Shown: positions 27,765-37,236 of the stretch, one piece after another
How the letters are laid out: each line of letters starts with the position of its first letter
Position numbering within the stretch: position 1 is the stretch's first letter
Origin: Synechocystis sp. PCC 7338
GTDB taxonomy: Bacteria; Cyanobacteriota; Cyanobacteriia; Cyanobacteriales; Microcystaceae
NCBI RefSeq assembly: GCF_018282115.1
Contig: NZ_CP054306.1
Coordinates: forward strand, 558,001-622,000
Direction: 5' to 3'
Length of the DNA stretch: 64,000 nucleotides
Notes under the pieces: generated by a model
What the model was told of the DNA's origin: nothing
What the model saw: the letters and a program-made list of their open reading frames with translations, nothing else
Databases searched by the model: none
Made by a program: the position numbers and the translations under genes

Positions 27765-28211
27765 CTAGGGCGCTAACCAAGAAAAAGGAGCCAAGGGGAT
27801 ATTTCTGGCCACCCAGTAAGCTAAAATCGCTTGCAATATGAACCAGATTACCTTGGGGGGAATAAACCAAACCAATAAAGTCTGCCCAGTAATAGTTTTT
27901 AGGCCATAGGCAACGTAGGAGTAAACCATAAAGGGGAGGGAGATGATCATTAAAGGATTTAGTCCAAAAGCTCCCACTAAATTGCCATGTAGCAGTTGGT
28001 GCAACGCCCGTAAAGTGCCGCAACCGGGACAATAAAGCCCAGTTAAACTACGAAAGGGACTGGGGGGAAATAACTTTGATGAAGCGGGATCAAAGAGGAA
28101 AAGGAGAGTGCCAGCAACGACAATGGTGAGGGTTACCAAAGTGAATACTAAATATTCCTTGGCCTTAGGGGATAGTAATGGAGAGGGGAAGTGATGCTTC
28201 AAGCTAAACAT
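27765..28211 (-). CDS. DUF2752 membrane protein
   Basis: This 148-residue product from the ATG at 28211 (the frame extends 46 codons upstream over non-conserved sequence that overlaps the CD225 gene) has the DUF2752 signature: TGLYCPGCGTLRALHQLLHGNLVGAFGLNPL, with the CPGCG cysteine pair next to the membrane. Three to four hydrophobic helices are visible. Function is unknown. It lies 53 bases downstream of the CD225-family gene on the same strand, and the two are probably cotranscribed. Confidence 0.85.
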   Translation of the reverse strand: MFSLKHHFPSPLLSPKAKEYLVFTLVTLTIVVAGTLLFLFDPASSKLFPPSPFRSLTGLYCPGCGTLRALHQLLHGNLVGAFGLNPLMIISLPFMVYSYVAYGLKTITGQTLLVWFIPPKVIWFILQAILAYWVARNIPLAPFSWLAP

Positions 28212-28264
28212 AGTATTCGTTGATGAATAGTGGACAACAGCAAAATCAAAAAGCCTAACTTTAA

Positions 28265-28519
28265 TTACTGACCAAAGATGGCGGCAAGCACAGCAAGAAC
28301 GATATAGATAACTACAAAAATTATGCCGGCACCAAATGACCACCAACAAAACTTTTTCGCCTCATTGGAAGCCTTAACCGCCCCTTCATAGTCCCCGGAG
28401 GCTAAACGGGAGTTAACTTCCGATGCTTTGATAATGGCCACAATGCCCAAGGGCAGGCAACAAAATAGAGTTACTAGGATCGACTGCGCCAAGTAATTTG
28501 GTACATTTTGATTTGTCAT
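28265..28519 (-). CDS. CD225/dispanin-family membrane protein
   Basis: This 84-residue two-helix membrane protein is related to interferon-induced transmembrane proteins. The family pattern is clear: an intramembrane segment with LFCCLPLGIVAIIKA, the polar loop SEVNSRLASGDYEGAVKAS, and a second helix (GAGIIFVVIYIVLAVLAA). The two cysteines in CCLP correspond to the palmitoylated pair of animal members, though modification in bacteria is unknown. It precedes the DUF2752 gene. Confidence 0.88.
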   Translation of the reverse strand: MTNQNVPNYLAQSILVTLFCCLPLGIVAIIKASEVNSRLASGDYEGAVKASNEAKKFCWWSFGAGIIFVVIYIVLAVLAAIFGQ

Positions 28520-28641
28520 ATAACAAACTCATTTTTCATTAGACTGGAATATACCAGCCAGGATAGACAGAAATTAGCTTAATGGTTCATTTTGTTGCGT
28601 TTTCTTCATAATTTACCAAGATTGGTAGGCTATTTTTGATT

Positions 28642-29106
28642 TCACCAATTTTTGTAGGGATGCTTAGTTAAATTGACATTGTAATAGCGGGCATCGTCAG
28701 TTACTTCTTGGCCAATCCAGGGGGGTAAATTTATTTGTTCATCGGCGTGGGTTAATTCCACTTCCGCCAAAATTAGACCCTGGTTATCACCCAAAAATTC
28801 GTCCACTTCCCAAGTTTTTCCTTGATAATCGAGACAATAACGATATTTTTCAATCAGGGGCGGTGAGCAAAGCTCTGTCAAAATTTGATTGGCTTCCAGG
28901 GCCGGAATTTCATACTCAAATTCCAAGCGAGCCATGCCGGTATTTTTACCTTTAATGGTGAGATAGGCCCGATCGCCAATGGTACGGACTCGAACCGTGG
29001 TTAAATCTTTGGTGGCAATGTAACCCTGACGGTATAAATGACCCTGGGCCAGACTCCGCCAACGGTCATCTTTGACCAGAAATTTACGTTCAATCTCGAC
29101 GGCCAT
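28642..29106 (-). CDS. CYTH-domain phosphatase (inorganic triphosphatase-like)
   Basis: This 154-residue protein is built on the CYTH triphosphate tunnel fold. The hallmark ExExK appears at the start as [12 protein letters not shown], followed by alternating acidic and basic strands (RVRTIGDRAYLTIKGK, RLEFEYEIP, KTWEVDEF, LILAEVEL). Stand-alone bacterial proteins of this type generally hydrolyse tripolyphosphate; adenylate cyclase activity is less likely. Its start overlaps the end of the 5-oxoprolinase gene by 17 bases in a different frame, so translation may be coupled. Confidence 0.9.
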   Translation of the reverse strand: MAVEIERKFLVKDDRWRSLAQGHLYRQGYIATKDLTTVRVRTIGDRAYLTIKGKNTGMARLEFEYEIPALEANQILTELCSPPLIEKYRYCLDYQGKTWEVDEFLGDNQGLILAEVELTHADEQINLPPWIGQEVTDDARYYNVNLTKHPYKNW

Positions 29107-32100
29107 AGCCTCCCCCTCCCGGTGTTTTAACGATTAGGCGATCGCCAGGGACCACATCCACCTGAGCACAACCATCTAACCGTAACTCATCCCCAGAATG
29201 ACGCAGTAACCAATTTTCCCCCACCGCTCCCGGTTCTCCCCCTGCCAAACCAAAGGGAGCCACCCGCCGCCGATTGGCCAAAATGGCCACAGATAGAGAC
29301 TGACGAAATTGAAACTGGCGCACGATGCCATTACCACCAGAAAATTTACCTGCACCACCACTGTGAGGCCGAATGGCAAATTGTTCCAGCAACACGGGGA
29401 AACGACTTTCCAAGATTTCCGGGTCGGTCAAGCGGGAATTGGTCATGTGGGTTTGCACTGCGTCACAACCGGCAAAACCAGGGCCAGCCCCACTGCCCCC
29501 AGCAATAGTTTCATAGTATTGATATTGTCCATCGCCGAAGGTGAGATTATTCATGGTGCCCTGGCTAGCGGCCAGACATCCTAGCGCTCCGTATAACGTG
29601 TCGGCGATCGCCTGGGATGTTTCCACATTACCGGCGACTACGGCCGCTGGGTATTGAGGATCGAGGAGGCAACTGGGGGGAATAATAATCTTTAACGGTT
29701 TGAGACAACCGGCATTGAGGGGAATCGGTTCCTGCACCAGGGTGCGAAAAACGTATAAAACCACTGCTTGTACCACCGCTTTGGGCGTATTGAAATTATG
29801 CTTACCCTGGGGAGAAGTGCCAGAAAAATCAATGGTGGCAGTACCTTGGGAAACGTTAACGGTGATAGCCACCGCAATGCGAATACCATTGTCCATTTCC
29901 GTCACAAATTGACCAGACTTTAACTTAGCGATCGCCTGGGTTACGGCTTGTTGGGCATTATTTTGCACATGGAGCATATATTGCTGCACGGTGTTTAAGC
30001 CATACTGGGCCACCATATTTTCTAAACCCATTATGCCCCGTTGATTGGCGGCAATTTGAGCAGAAAAGTCAGCTAAATTTTGCTCCACATTACGGGCAGG
30101 GTAGGGACTATTTAATAGATGCACTCGAATGGTTTCCGTTTGTAATCCCCCCGCTTTAACTAACAATTTATTATCAAATAAAATACCTTCTTGGTTAATA
30201 TTTTGACTGTGGGGAGGCATGGAACCAGGGGTAATGCCGCCCAAATCCGCTTGGTGGCCACGGGAGGCAACATAAAACAAAATTTCTTTACCAGCGGAGT
30301 CAAATAGGGGCGTTATTACCGTCACATCCGGTAAGTGGGTGCCACCGTTATAGGGATCATTGGAGAGATACACATCCCCCGGTTGCAATTGCTGACGGCG
30401 ATCGCGCAGAAGAGCTTTAACACTTTCTCCCATGGAACCCAAATGGACAGGAATATGGGGCGCATTGGCGATCAAATCCCCGTGGGAATCGAAAATAGCA
30501 CAGGAGAAATCAAGCCGTTCTTTAATATTTACTGAGCTAGCGGTATTTCGCAAAACAATGCCCATTTCTTCAGCAATAAATTGATAAAGATTTTTAAATA
30601 TTTCCAGCCGCACTGGATCAACTTGAATATCATTGTTGAGAGCATTTAGATTAATTTTAAATTTATTTTTGTTATTAATTAAATCCTCCCCATCTTCTGT
30701 GTTGTTAACTCTTTTTTCTAATACCAAATGGCATGGCTGGGGTTCCCCTGGTTTTGCCGATCCCAACTGGGCTTGCCAACCCGGATCAATCACAATGGTG
30801 CCGGTGCCTTCCACAATCATTGCTGGCCCGGTAATTGCCTGATGGGGCCCTAATTGCTGACGTTGATACACAGGAATGGAATGCCATTGGCGATCACCAT
30901 AGAAATCCACCATTTCCACAGCCTGGCCCGGCTTTGTTGCTAGAGTTAAACAGGGTTCCGGCGGTAAATCCAGCGGTTGAATATACTCTAAGCTAATGGA
31001 AGCAATGGTGAGGGGAGTGCCGGTTTGACTAAAACCATAACGTTGCTGATGCTGATGGGTAAATTGCTCCGTTAAACTGGCTAAATCTTGGCAAAAATCG
31101 AGACTTAAAGTGGTGTCAGTACCCTGGTATTTCAGATCAATTTGACGACGTATGGTGGGCGGATGATTAGAACTTTGTTCGTCATGATTGCTATTGTGGT
31201 CAGCGGTAAAAGTTCTAGTCAATTGTGTTTTTAGGGTTTGATAATGGGTGAGTAAGTTACTTAAATTTTCTGCCATTAAAGGTTGCTCAATGGTCATGGC
31301 CCGCAGGGCTCTCTGTTCCGCCAAACCCATGCCATAGGCTGAAAGTACGCCACTGTAGGGATGGAGAAAAATTTTGCTAATGCCCAGGCGATCGCCTAAC
31401 CGACAAACTAGTTGTCCCCCTGCTCCCCCAAAGCAACAAAGGGTGTAATTTTTTAAGTCATAGCCCCGTTGTAGGCTAATTTTTTTAATGGCATTGGCCA
31501 TATTTTCCACGGCGATCGCCAGAAAACCATCTGCCACTTCTACCGGGGTAGGTTGAGTTGCGGTGGATTGGGCAATTTGAGTGGCTAAATCGGTGAATTT
31601 TTCTTGAACAATATCAATATCTAAGGGTTGATTTCCTTCTGGACCAAACACAGGGGGGAAATAGTTTTTTTGCAGTCTTCCCACCATCACATTGGCATCG
31701 GTCACTGTTAATGGCCCATCCCGACGGTAACAGGCGGGCCCAGGGTTCGCCCCCGCAGAATCCGGCCCCACTTGGTATCTTTGCCCGTCAAATTGCAAAA
31801 TGGAACCGCCCCCCGCCGCCACGGTATGGATGGCTAAGCTTGGTACCCGCAAACGGACTCCGGCAATTTCCGTTTCCCATAATCGTTCATAGGTACCATT
31901 GAAGTGGGCGACATCGGTGGAAGTCCCCCCCATGTCAAAGGTAATAATATGGCTAAAGCCTGCTCGCTGTGAGGTTTTGACTGCGCCAACAATGCCCCCG
32001 GCTGGCCCGGAGAGGATGCTATCCCGCCCCTGGAAATGATTGCCATCCACCAACCCCCCATGGGACTGCATAAACTGTACTGTTATCCCCGGTAATTGTC

Positions 32101-32836
32101 CCTGCACTTGGTCAACGTAACGCCGGAGCAGAGGGGAAAGGTAGGCGTCAACTACGGTGGTATCCCCTCGATAAATGTATTTAATTAGGGGGCTAACTTC
32201 AGAAGAACGGGAAATTTGAGTAAAGCCAATATTTTGGGCAATTTCAGCAATGATTAATTCGTGGTCAGGATAGCGATAACTGTGCATTAAGGCGATCGCC
32301 ACACTGCGAATTCCTTGGTCGTAAGCCTGTTGTAAGTCCCTGTTAATTTGATACTGGTCTAGGGGGTGTAAAATTTCTCCTTGTGCATCAATTCTTTCCA
32401 CCGCTTCAATGACCTGGTCATAGAGCAGACTAGGTTTTTTAATCTCCAGGGCAAAAATGTCCGGTCGATGCTGATAGGCGATCGCCAACCCGTCCCGGAA
32501 TCCTTGGGTCATCACCAAAACTAAGGGGTCCCCTTTGCGCTCCAGCAGGGCATTGGTGGCCACAGTGGTGCCCATTTTCACCAAGCTAACTTTTTCTTGG
32601 GTAATGGGGTCGGTGTTGCCTAAACCCAAAATGGTGCGGATGCCATGGATGACTGCATCGTCATAAAGTTCGGGATTTTCTGATAATAATTTAAATAAAA
32701 TTACTGTTTCTTTTGTGGGTAGGGCAAATACGCTAAATCGTCTATCTTTAACGCACTGCTGGGCTAACTTTTCATCTTTGGTAATGGCAACAATATCGGT
32801 AAATGTGCCGCCCCGGTCCACAAAAAATTTGGTCAT
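29090..32836 (-). CDS. 5-oxoprolinase / hydantoinase A-B fusion
   Basis: This 1248-residue protein joins a HyuA-type ATP-binding half to a HyuB-type half, the arrangement of ATP-dependent 5-oxoprolinase (OPLAH), which opens 5-oxoproline to glutamate in glutathione turnover. The N-terminus [30 protein letters not shown] and [12 protein letters not shown] are HyuA motifs. The HyuB half starts near [20 protein letters not shown] and includes [18 protein letters not shown] and the C-terminal [10 protein letters not shown]. The linker around residues 710-740 is polar and Asn/Asp-rich. In PCC 6803 the orthologue is annotated hyuA; substrate choice between oxoproline and hydantoins cannot be settled by sequence alone. 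Confidence 0.92.
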   Translation of the reverse strand: MTKFFVDRGGTFTDIVAITKDEKLAQQCVKDRRFSVFALPTKETVILFKLLSENPELYDDAVIHGIRTILGLGNTDPITQEKVSLVKMGTTVATNALLERKGDPLVLVMTQGFRDGLAIAYQHRPDIFALEIKKPSLLYDQVIEAVERIDAQGEILHPLDQYQINRDLQQAYDQGIRSVAIALMHSYRYPDHELIIAEIAQNIGFTQISRSSEVSPLIKYIYRGDTTVVDAYLSPLLRRYVDQVQGQLPGITVQFMQSHGGLVDGNHFQGRDSILSGPAGGIVGAVKTSQRAGFSHIITFDMGGTSTDVAHFNGTYERLWETEIAGVRLRVPSLAIHTVAAGGGSILQFDGQRYQVGPDSAGANPGPACYRRDGPLTVTDANVMVGRLQKNYFPPVFGPEGNQPLDIDIVQEKFTDLATQIAQSTATQPTPVEVADGFLAIAVENMANAIKKISLQRGYDLKNYTLCCFGGAGGQLVCRLGDRLGISKIFLHPYSGVLSAYGMGLAEQRALRAMTIEQPLMAENLSNLLTHYQTLKTQLTRTFTADHNSNHDEQSSNHPPTIRRQIDLKYQGTDTTLSLDFCQDLASLTEQFTHQHQQRYGFSQTGTPLTIASISLEYIQPLDLPPEPCLTLATKPGQAVEMVDFYGDRQWHSIPVYQRQQLGPHQAITGPAMIVEGTGTIVIDPGWQAQLGSAKPGEPQPCHLVLEKRVNNTEDGEDLINNKNKFKINLNALNNDIQVDPVRLEIFKNLYQFIAEEMGIVLRNTASSVNIKERLDFSCAIFDSHGDLIANAPHIPVHLGSMGESVKALLRDRRQQLQPGDVYLSNDPYNGGTHLPDVTVITPLFDSAGKEILFYVASRGHQADLGGITPGSMPPHSQNINQEGILFDNKLLVKAGGLQTETIRVHLLNSPYPARNVEQNLADFSAQIAANQRGIMGLENMVAQYGLNTVQQYMLHVQNNAQQAVTQAIAKLKSGQFVTEMDNGIRIAVAITVNVSQGTATIDFSGTSPQGKHNFNTPKAVVQAVVLYVFRTLVQEPIPLNAGCLKPLKIIIPPSCLLDPQYPAAVVAGNVETSQAIADTLYGALGCLAASQGTMNNLTFGDGQYQYYETIAGGSGAGPGFAGCDAVQTHMTNSRLTDPEILESRFPVLLEQFAIRPHSGGAGKFSGGNGIVRQFQFRQSLSVAILANRRRVAPFGLAGGEPGAVGENWLLRHSGDELRLDGCAQVDVVPGDRLIVKTPGGGGYGRRD

Positions 32837-33056
32837 GTTGAATTTGATTGGAGGGAAATAATCTGTGGTTAAACATGGCTGGCTAGATCCGGTTTGTAAA
32901 GCTTTAATCTGCCCTCTAGATTTTCCCAGTAAGGCTTCAGCAATACTAGGACTAGGGCTTTTTATCTAGTTTGCCTCCAACTTGAAGAGCAGGGGGGCAT
33001 TCAAAACCACTTTTAGACCGGGGTGGATTGCCTAGCCATGTATTAGTTAGTGCAGA

Positions 33057-33221
33057 CTAATTTTCCCGGGCAATGACCCAAATTGCATGGACAAGGCCAA
33101 GAATGTATAGCCCAAAAATGGTTAGTAGTAAGTTAAGCCAAAAGTCTTTGCCAATACCCACCTGCAAGAAGACCCCCAGGGGTGGCAAAAGAATCGCGCA
33201 AATGATTTTAACAATGTCCAT
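33057..33221 (-). CDS. Pmp3/UPF0057-family membrane peptide
   Basis: The 54-residue, two-helix peptide begins MDIVKIICAILLPPLGVFLQVG, the typical Pmp3 (YqaE) start, and ends in GLVHAIWVIAREN. Yeast and plant members affect membrane potential and salt tolerance; the bacterial role is unknown. The frame is open 25 codons upstream, but the ATG at 33221 gives the standard family length. Confidence 0.9.
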   Translation of the reverse strand: MDIVKIICAILLPPLGVFLQVGIGKDFWLNLLLTIFGLYILGLVHAIWVIAREN

Positions 33222-33793
33222 CAGTTCACTCCAATGTGTTTTGATAACCAGGATTGTTTGAGGGCCCAACAGCAAAGGCAGGCAGAAGTGTCCCATGGAC
33301 TATGCTATCCTATCCCCCCATATTGACAAAGTTGGGTTTATAAATACTAGCAAAATTAAGGTAAATACCCCGGCGTTGCCCGATCAGATCCATTCCCATC
33401 CACGGCGATCGCCATGGCATTTAATCTGTGTTACACCATGGTTAATTTGCTCTGCACTGTCCTAAAGCCGGAATTGACCCAGAACTATACCGCATCAATT
33501 CTGGTTTATTTTGTTGTCAGTTGGATGGGGTTGAGTGAGCAACAATCCGGCGCCATTGCCCCCGCCGCTCAAGGTACAGCTTTAGAAAGTGTTTGAAAAG
33601 TACAAAGCTAGGTATTTATCCCCCTAAATCTCCTCACTAAAGCTCCGGCTTAAAAAGGGGGACTTTTGTGACATTTCCCCCCTTCCCAAGGGGGGCTAGG
33701 GGGGATTAAACAGCCAAAACTCAACTTTCCAAACAGACTCTTAGTGATTTTGTTTGTAAGGAAATAATATTTGATTGGACTCTCAGCCAGCGT
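33222..33793. other. Intergenic region with a MITE-like element
   Basis: This is about 570 bases between the Pmp3 gene and the TetR gene. A 60-codon frame at 33414-33596 has no ribosome site or recognisable domain and is not called. The right part holds the inverted-repeat element listed at 33589-33738. Confidence 0.5.
33589..33738. mobile_element. MITE-like inverted-repeat element, about 150 bp
   Basis: The ends GTGTTTGAAAAGT (33589-33601) and ACTTTCCAAACAGAC (33724-33738) are imperfect inverted repeats. Just inside, TTTATCCCCCTAAAT on the left faces CTAGGGGGGATTAAA on the right. The centre carries a second stem, AAAAAGGGGGA against TTTCCCCCCTT. Runs of the TTAATCCCCCCTAGCCCCCCTT type are common in cyanobacterial miniature transposable elements. 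No transposase gene is present, so it would be non-autonomous. No clear target-site duplication was found. Confidence 0.55.
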
Positions 33794-34444
33794 TTAAACA
33801 TTGGGCTTTTTTCCTGCCGCCATCATCAACGCCACCAAACCATCCGCCAGGCGATCGCTCTCCAGGGGCAAAATATCTTCCCCTTGCATTAACTTTTGCA
33901 CAATTAAAAAATGCACTAAAGACCCCGCAAAAATCCGGGCGGCCACCATTGGATCAGGGAAATGGAGTTGGGACTGGGAACCGAGATAAATGGCTAAATT
34001 TTCTAACATTGGTTTTTGGATTTCCCGCACAAAGCTTTGGGCTAGGGTCGGAAACCGTTCGGATTCGCCAATGATCAAGCGAATCAGGGTTAATAAGGCC
34101 GGATTCTGGGCAAACCCGGTCAGGGCTTTATCGGCCAATTGACGCAAAAACACTTCCGGGGGCAAATCCACATCGGCGATCGCCGGTCGATGGGGAAACA
34201 GGGGATCACAACTTTGGCTTAGGTTCTGCACCAAGGCCATGAATAATCCTTCCTTATCCTGAAAATAACTGTAGAGGGTGGGCTTAGAGACCCCCGCCGC
34301 CTTGGCAATGCGATCCATACTGGCCGCCGCATACCCTTGGGTTGTGAAAATTTTTAAGGCACCGTCCAAAATTTGCTCGGCTTTGTCATTGCTGGGGCGT
34401 AGCGGTTTAATCGGGTCTAACTCGTTCACAGGTTTGGCTTGCAT
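33794..34444 (-). CDS. TetR-family transcriptional regulator
   Basis: This 216-residue repressor has the N-terminal TetR helix-turn-helix: AEQILDGALKIFTTQGYAAASMDRIAKAAGVSKPTLYSYFQDKEGLF. A C-terminal ligand/dimerisation domain follows, as in multidrug-efflux repressors. The ATG at 34444 is preceded by GAGGAAG; the longer TTG frame from 34507 would run over one operator-like site. It is divergent from devBCA, so it probably represses that exporter and itself, with an unknown inducer (inference). Confidence 0.9.
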   Translation of the reverse strand: MQAKPVNELDPIKPLRPSNDKAEQILDGALKIFTTQGYAAASMDRIAKAAGVSKPTLYSYFQDKEGLFMALVQNLSQSCDPLFPHRPAIADVDLPPEVFLRQLADKALTGFAQNPALLTLIRLIIGESERFPTLAQSFVREIQKPMLENLAIYLGSQSQLHFPDPMVAARIFAGSLVHFLIVQKLMQGEDILPLESDRLADGLVALMMAAGKKPNV

Positions 34445-34489
34445 CGGATCTTCCTCAGCATAGCAAGGGGACTCTCCTTCCTCTAGTTC

Positions 34490-34526
34490 ACTAAACGGTA
34501 TAGTCAACTTTACTAAACGGTGTAGT
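34490..34526. promoter_or_regulatory. Two operator-like sites between tetR and devBCA
   Basis: Two 15-base copies differ at one position: ACTAAACGGTATAGT (34490-34504) and ACTAAACGGTGTAGT (34512-34526), 22 bases apart, about two helix turns. Each is a partial palindrome (ACTA...TAGT), as expected for a TetR dimer. They sit immediately before the devB promoter region and the regulator start. Confidence 0.65.
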
Positions 34527-34564
34527 AAAATAAAAATATAAAGCTTTCACCCCAGGGGAGCAAA

Positions 34565-36007
34565 ATGGGATCAATTGCAACGGACTTTCAAACATCTTCT
34601 CCGGCTAAACCATTGGCTAAAAAGTCTCCTTTTGGCCGTTGGCAGATTGGTGTTGGGCTAATTGGGTTGACATTGTTCGGGGCGATCGCCGCTCAGCAAG
34701 GATGGTTACCCTTCATATCGAAGACGGAACCCGTTGAGATGGAAGTTATTCCTTCCCCCTTGCCCACCGTCACTGCCCTAGGTCGTTTAGAACCCCAAGG
34801 GGAAATGATTTATCTCAGTGCCCCCACCGCCAGCCAGGAAACCCGATTGGAAAAATTGTTGGTCAAGGTCGGCGATCGGGTAGAAGCGGGTCAAACCATC
34901 GCCCTGTTGAGTGGTCGGGATCGGTGGCAGGCGGCATTAACCCAAGCCCAAGGGGATTTGCAAGTGGCGGAAGCTCGCTTGGCCCAAGTCAAAGCCGGGG
35001 CAAAAAATGAAGATATTACGGCTCAATCGGCCCAAATTGCCCAACGCCAAGCCCAATGGCAAGAAGATGTCAAAGCCAAAAATGCAGAGCTTAAACGTTT
35101 ACAAGCCCAGTGGGACGGCGATCGACAAATCCAACAGGCAACCTTGAAACAACTGCAAGCGGATTGGCAGGGGCAAAGGACAGAAATTGAAGCCAAATTG
35201 CAACGACTGCAAGCGGAATTGGCCAACGCCAAAATGGAGTACCAACGTTATCAACAGCTTTATACTGCTGGGGCCATTTCCGAATCGGTGTTTGATGGCA
35301 AAGCCCTCGCGGTGGATAGTTTACAGCAACAGGTTAAGGAAAATCAGGCTAATTTAAACCGGGTTAACCGCACCTCCGTGGAAAAAATTAGCGCCGCTGA
35401 AACGGAATTAACCAGCCTTAATCAGACCTTTCCCCAACAAATTCAAGCCGTCCAAGCTGACCTTCGACGGTTGCAAAAAACCGGAGTTGCCTCGGTGCAG
35501 GAAGCGGAAGCCCAACGGGAAAGTTTAGCCAATGTGCGTCCGGTAGATGTCCAGGTGGCCGATGCTGAAGTGCAACGGGCTAAAGCGGCGGTGCAAAAAG
35601 CCCAAACGGATTTAGCCCAAACGGTGATTACTGCGCCAGAGGCAGGGGAAATTTTGGCAGTCTATACCCGTCCCGGTGAAAAAATTGCGGATCAGGGCAT
35701 TGTCAGCCTAGGGCAAACCCAACAAATGATGGCGATCGCCGAAGTTTACCAGGGGGATATTGGCCGCATCCAGCTTGGGCAAATGGCAAAAATCACCTCC
35801 CCTATTTTGGATGAATCCTTACAAGGCAGGGTGCAACGCATTGATCCCCTCGTGCAACGCCAAACCATTGTTAACGAAGATCCCGCCGCCAATATTGACG
35901 CCAAAGTAATCGAAGTCCGCATTGAGCTTGATCCCGAAAGTTCTAACCGGGTGAAGAATTTAACTAACTTGCAAGTCACCGTCACCATCCAAACCCCGGT
36001 GCAATAA
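34565..36007 (+). CDS. devB: Membrane-fusion (adaptor) protein, HlyD/DevB type
   Basis: This 480-residue periplasmic adaptor belongs to an ABC exporter. A short cytosolic start is followed by one membrane helix (WQIGVGLIGLTLFGAIAA), a lipoyl-like half-domain (VTALGRLEPQGEMIYLS ... LVKVGDRVEAGQTIALL), a very long alpha-helical hairpin rich in Gln, Ala and Lys (about residues 115-350), the returning half (VITAPEAGEILAVYTRPGEKI) and a beta-barrel. This is DevB-type architecture, known from heterocyst glycolipid export in Nostoc; here the substrate is unknown. GGGGAG lies a few bases before the ATG. First gene of devBCA. Confidence 0.9.
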   Translation: MGSIATDFQTSSPAKPLAKKSPFGRWQIGVGLIGLTLFGAIAAQQGWLPFISKTEPVEMEVIPSPLPTVTALGRLEPQGEMIYLSAPTASQETRLEKLLVKVGDRVEAGQTIALLSGRDRWQAALTQAQGDLQVAEARLAQVKAGAKNEDITAQSAQIAQRQAQWQEDVKAKNAELKRLQAQWDGDRQIQQATLKQLQADWQGQRTEIEAKLQRLQAELANAKMEYQRYQQLYTAGAISESVFDGKALAVDSLQQQVKENQANLNRVNRTSVEKISAAETELTSLNQTFPQQIQAVQADLRRLQKTGVASVQEAEAQRESLANVRPVDVQVADAEVQRAKAAVQKAQTDLAQTVITAPEAGEILAVYTRPGEKIADQGIVSLGQTQQMMAIAEVYQGDIGRIQLGQMAKITSPILDESLQGRVQRIDPLVQRQTIVNEDPAANIDAKVIEVRIELDPESSNRVKNLTNLQVTVTIQTPVQ

Positions 36008-36042
36008 GGGCGCATTTTTGAACAATACCACCGGTTTATCCC

Positions 36043-37230
36043 ATGTTTCGTTTTCGTCAACTGCTCCATACCCTCCGAGATCGCACTCCACTGGGTCTCT
36101 TACAACTCAACCATGACCGCCTCCGACTGCTAACGGCGATCGCCGGCATTACCTTTGCTGATGTGTTGATCTTTATGCAATTGGGCTTTGCTGATGCGTT
36201 GTATCGTACTAATACCCAATATCCCCGGACACTCCAAACGGATTTGGTAATGATTAGTAATCAAGCGGATAATTTCAACGAATTACAAACTTTTTCCCGT
36301 CGCCGTTTGTACCAAGCCCTCGATGTGCCGGGGGTGAAATCCGTGGATACGCTTTATGTTAGTTCCGTGCAATGGCGTAATCCCCAAACCAGGGAAAAGA
36401 CTCCCATGTTAGTTATCGGTCAAGATCCCCATCGAGTTGCGCTGGATTTGCCGGTGGTTAATCAACAATTGGATCAATTAACGTTACCCAATACGGTGTT
36501 ATTTGACCAAAAATCCCGAGGCCGCTACGACAAAATGGTGGAGCAGGTAGAACGGGGGGAACTGGTAACTACGGAAATTGGCACAAACACCGTCACCGTA
36601 ACGGGATTATTTAGTGTGGGGGCATCCTTCGCTGATGATGGGGCCTTAATGACCAGTACAGAGACCTTTTTGAGGCTTTTTCCCAAACGTCAAGCCAACA
36701 CTCCAAGCATGGGCTTAATCTATCTCCAACCCGATGCTGATCCCGAATCTGTGCGGGCAACCCTAGAGGCTTATCTCCCCGATGATGTGCAAGTGTTTAC
36801 CAACCAGGGTTATGTGGATTTTGAAATTGCCTATATTCAAAGGCGATCGCCCATTGGCTTTGTGTTTGGTCTAGGCACGGTAATGGGTTTTATCGTCGGT
36901 ACGGTGATTGTCTATCAAGTGCTTTCCACCGATGTCAACAGTCACCTAGCGGAATACGCCACTTTTCGGGCCATGGGTTACCGTCAACGTTATTTGTTGG
37001 GGGTCATTTTTGAAGAAGCGTTAATTTTGTCTGTCCTTGGCTTTATTCCTAGTTTGGCGATCGCCCTGGGGGCCTACCGACTGACGGCCTTTGCTACGGC
37101 GTTACCAATTTTTATGCCTGTGGGCCGGGCAGTTTTTGTTTTTGTTTTAACCCTGGCGATGTGTAGCTTCTCCGGTGTGATAGCCGCCCGTCGTCTCCAA
37201 GCCGCCGATCCCGCCGATATTTTTGCCTAA
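36043..37230 (+). CDS. devC: ABC exporter permease, DevC type
   Basis: This 395-residue membrane subunit has one N-terminal helix (LTAIAGITFADVLIFMQLGFA), a large periplasmic domain of about 200 residues, and three C-terminal helices of the FtsX/MacB-like permease fold (FVFGLGTVMGFIVGTVIVYQVL, then the ATPase-contact region YATFRAMGYRQRYLLGVIFEEA). It lies 35 bases downstream of devB and six bases before devA, so all three are cotranscribed. DevC pairs with DevB and an outer-membrane TolC-like channel in Nostoc. Confidence 0.93.
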   Translation: MFRFRQLLHTLRDRTPLGLLQLNHDRLRLLTAIAGITFADVLIFMQLGFADALYRTNTQYPRTLQTDLVMISNQADNFNELQTFSRRRLYQALDVPGVKSVDTLYVSSVQWRNPQTREKTPMLVIGQDPHRVALDLPVVNQQLDQLTLPNTVLFDQKSRGRYDKMVEQVERGELVTTEIGTNTVTVTGLFSVGASFADDGALMTSTETFLRLFPKRQANTPSMGLIYLQPDADPESVRATLEAYLPDDVQVFTNQGYVDFEIAYIQRRSPIGFVFGLGTVMGFIVGTVIVYQVLSTDVNSHLAEYATFRAMGYRQRYLLGVIFEEALILSVLGFIPSLAIALGAYRLTAFATALPIFMPVGRAVFVFVLTLAMCSFSGVIAARRLQAADPADIFA

Positions 37231-37236
37231 AATGCC

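Noticed and set aside
28212-28349. N-terminal extension of the DUF2752 gene into the CD225 gene
   Set aside because: The extension has unrelated Cys/Arg-rich sequence and overlaps a conserved gene; the ATG at 28211 gives the normal family start.
33414-33596. 60-codon open frame with a hydrophobic middle
   Set aside because: No ribosome site, ends inside the MITE-like element, and its composition does not look conserved.
33600-33740. Possible CRISPR repeat because of repeated G/C runs
   Set aside because: There are no regularly spaced identical repeats and no cas genes; the pattern is nested inverted repeats.
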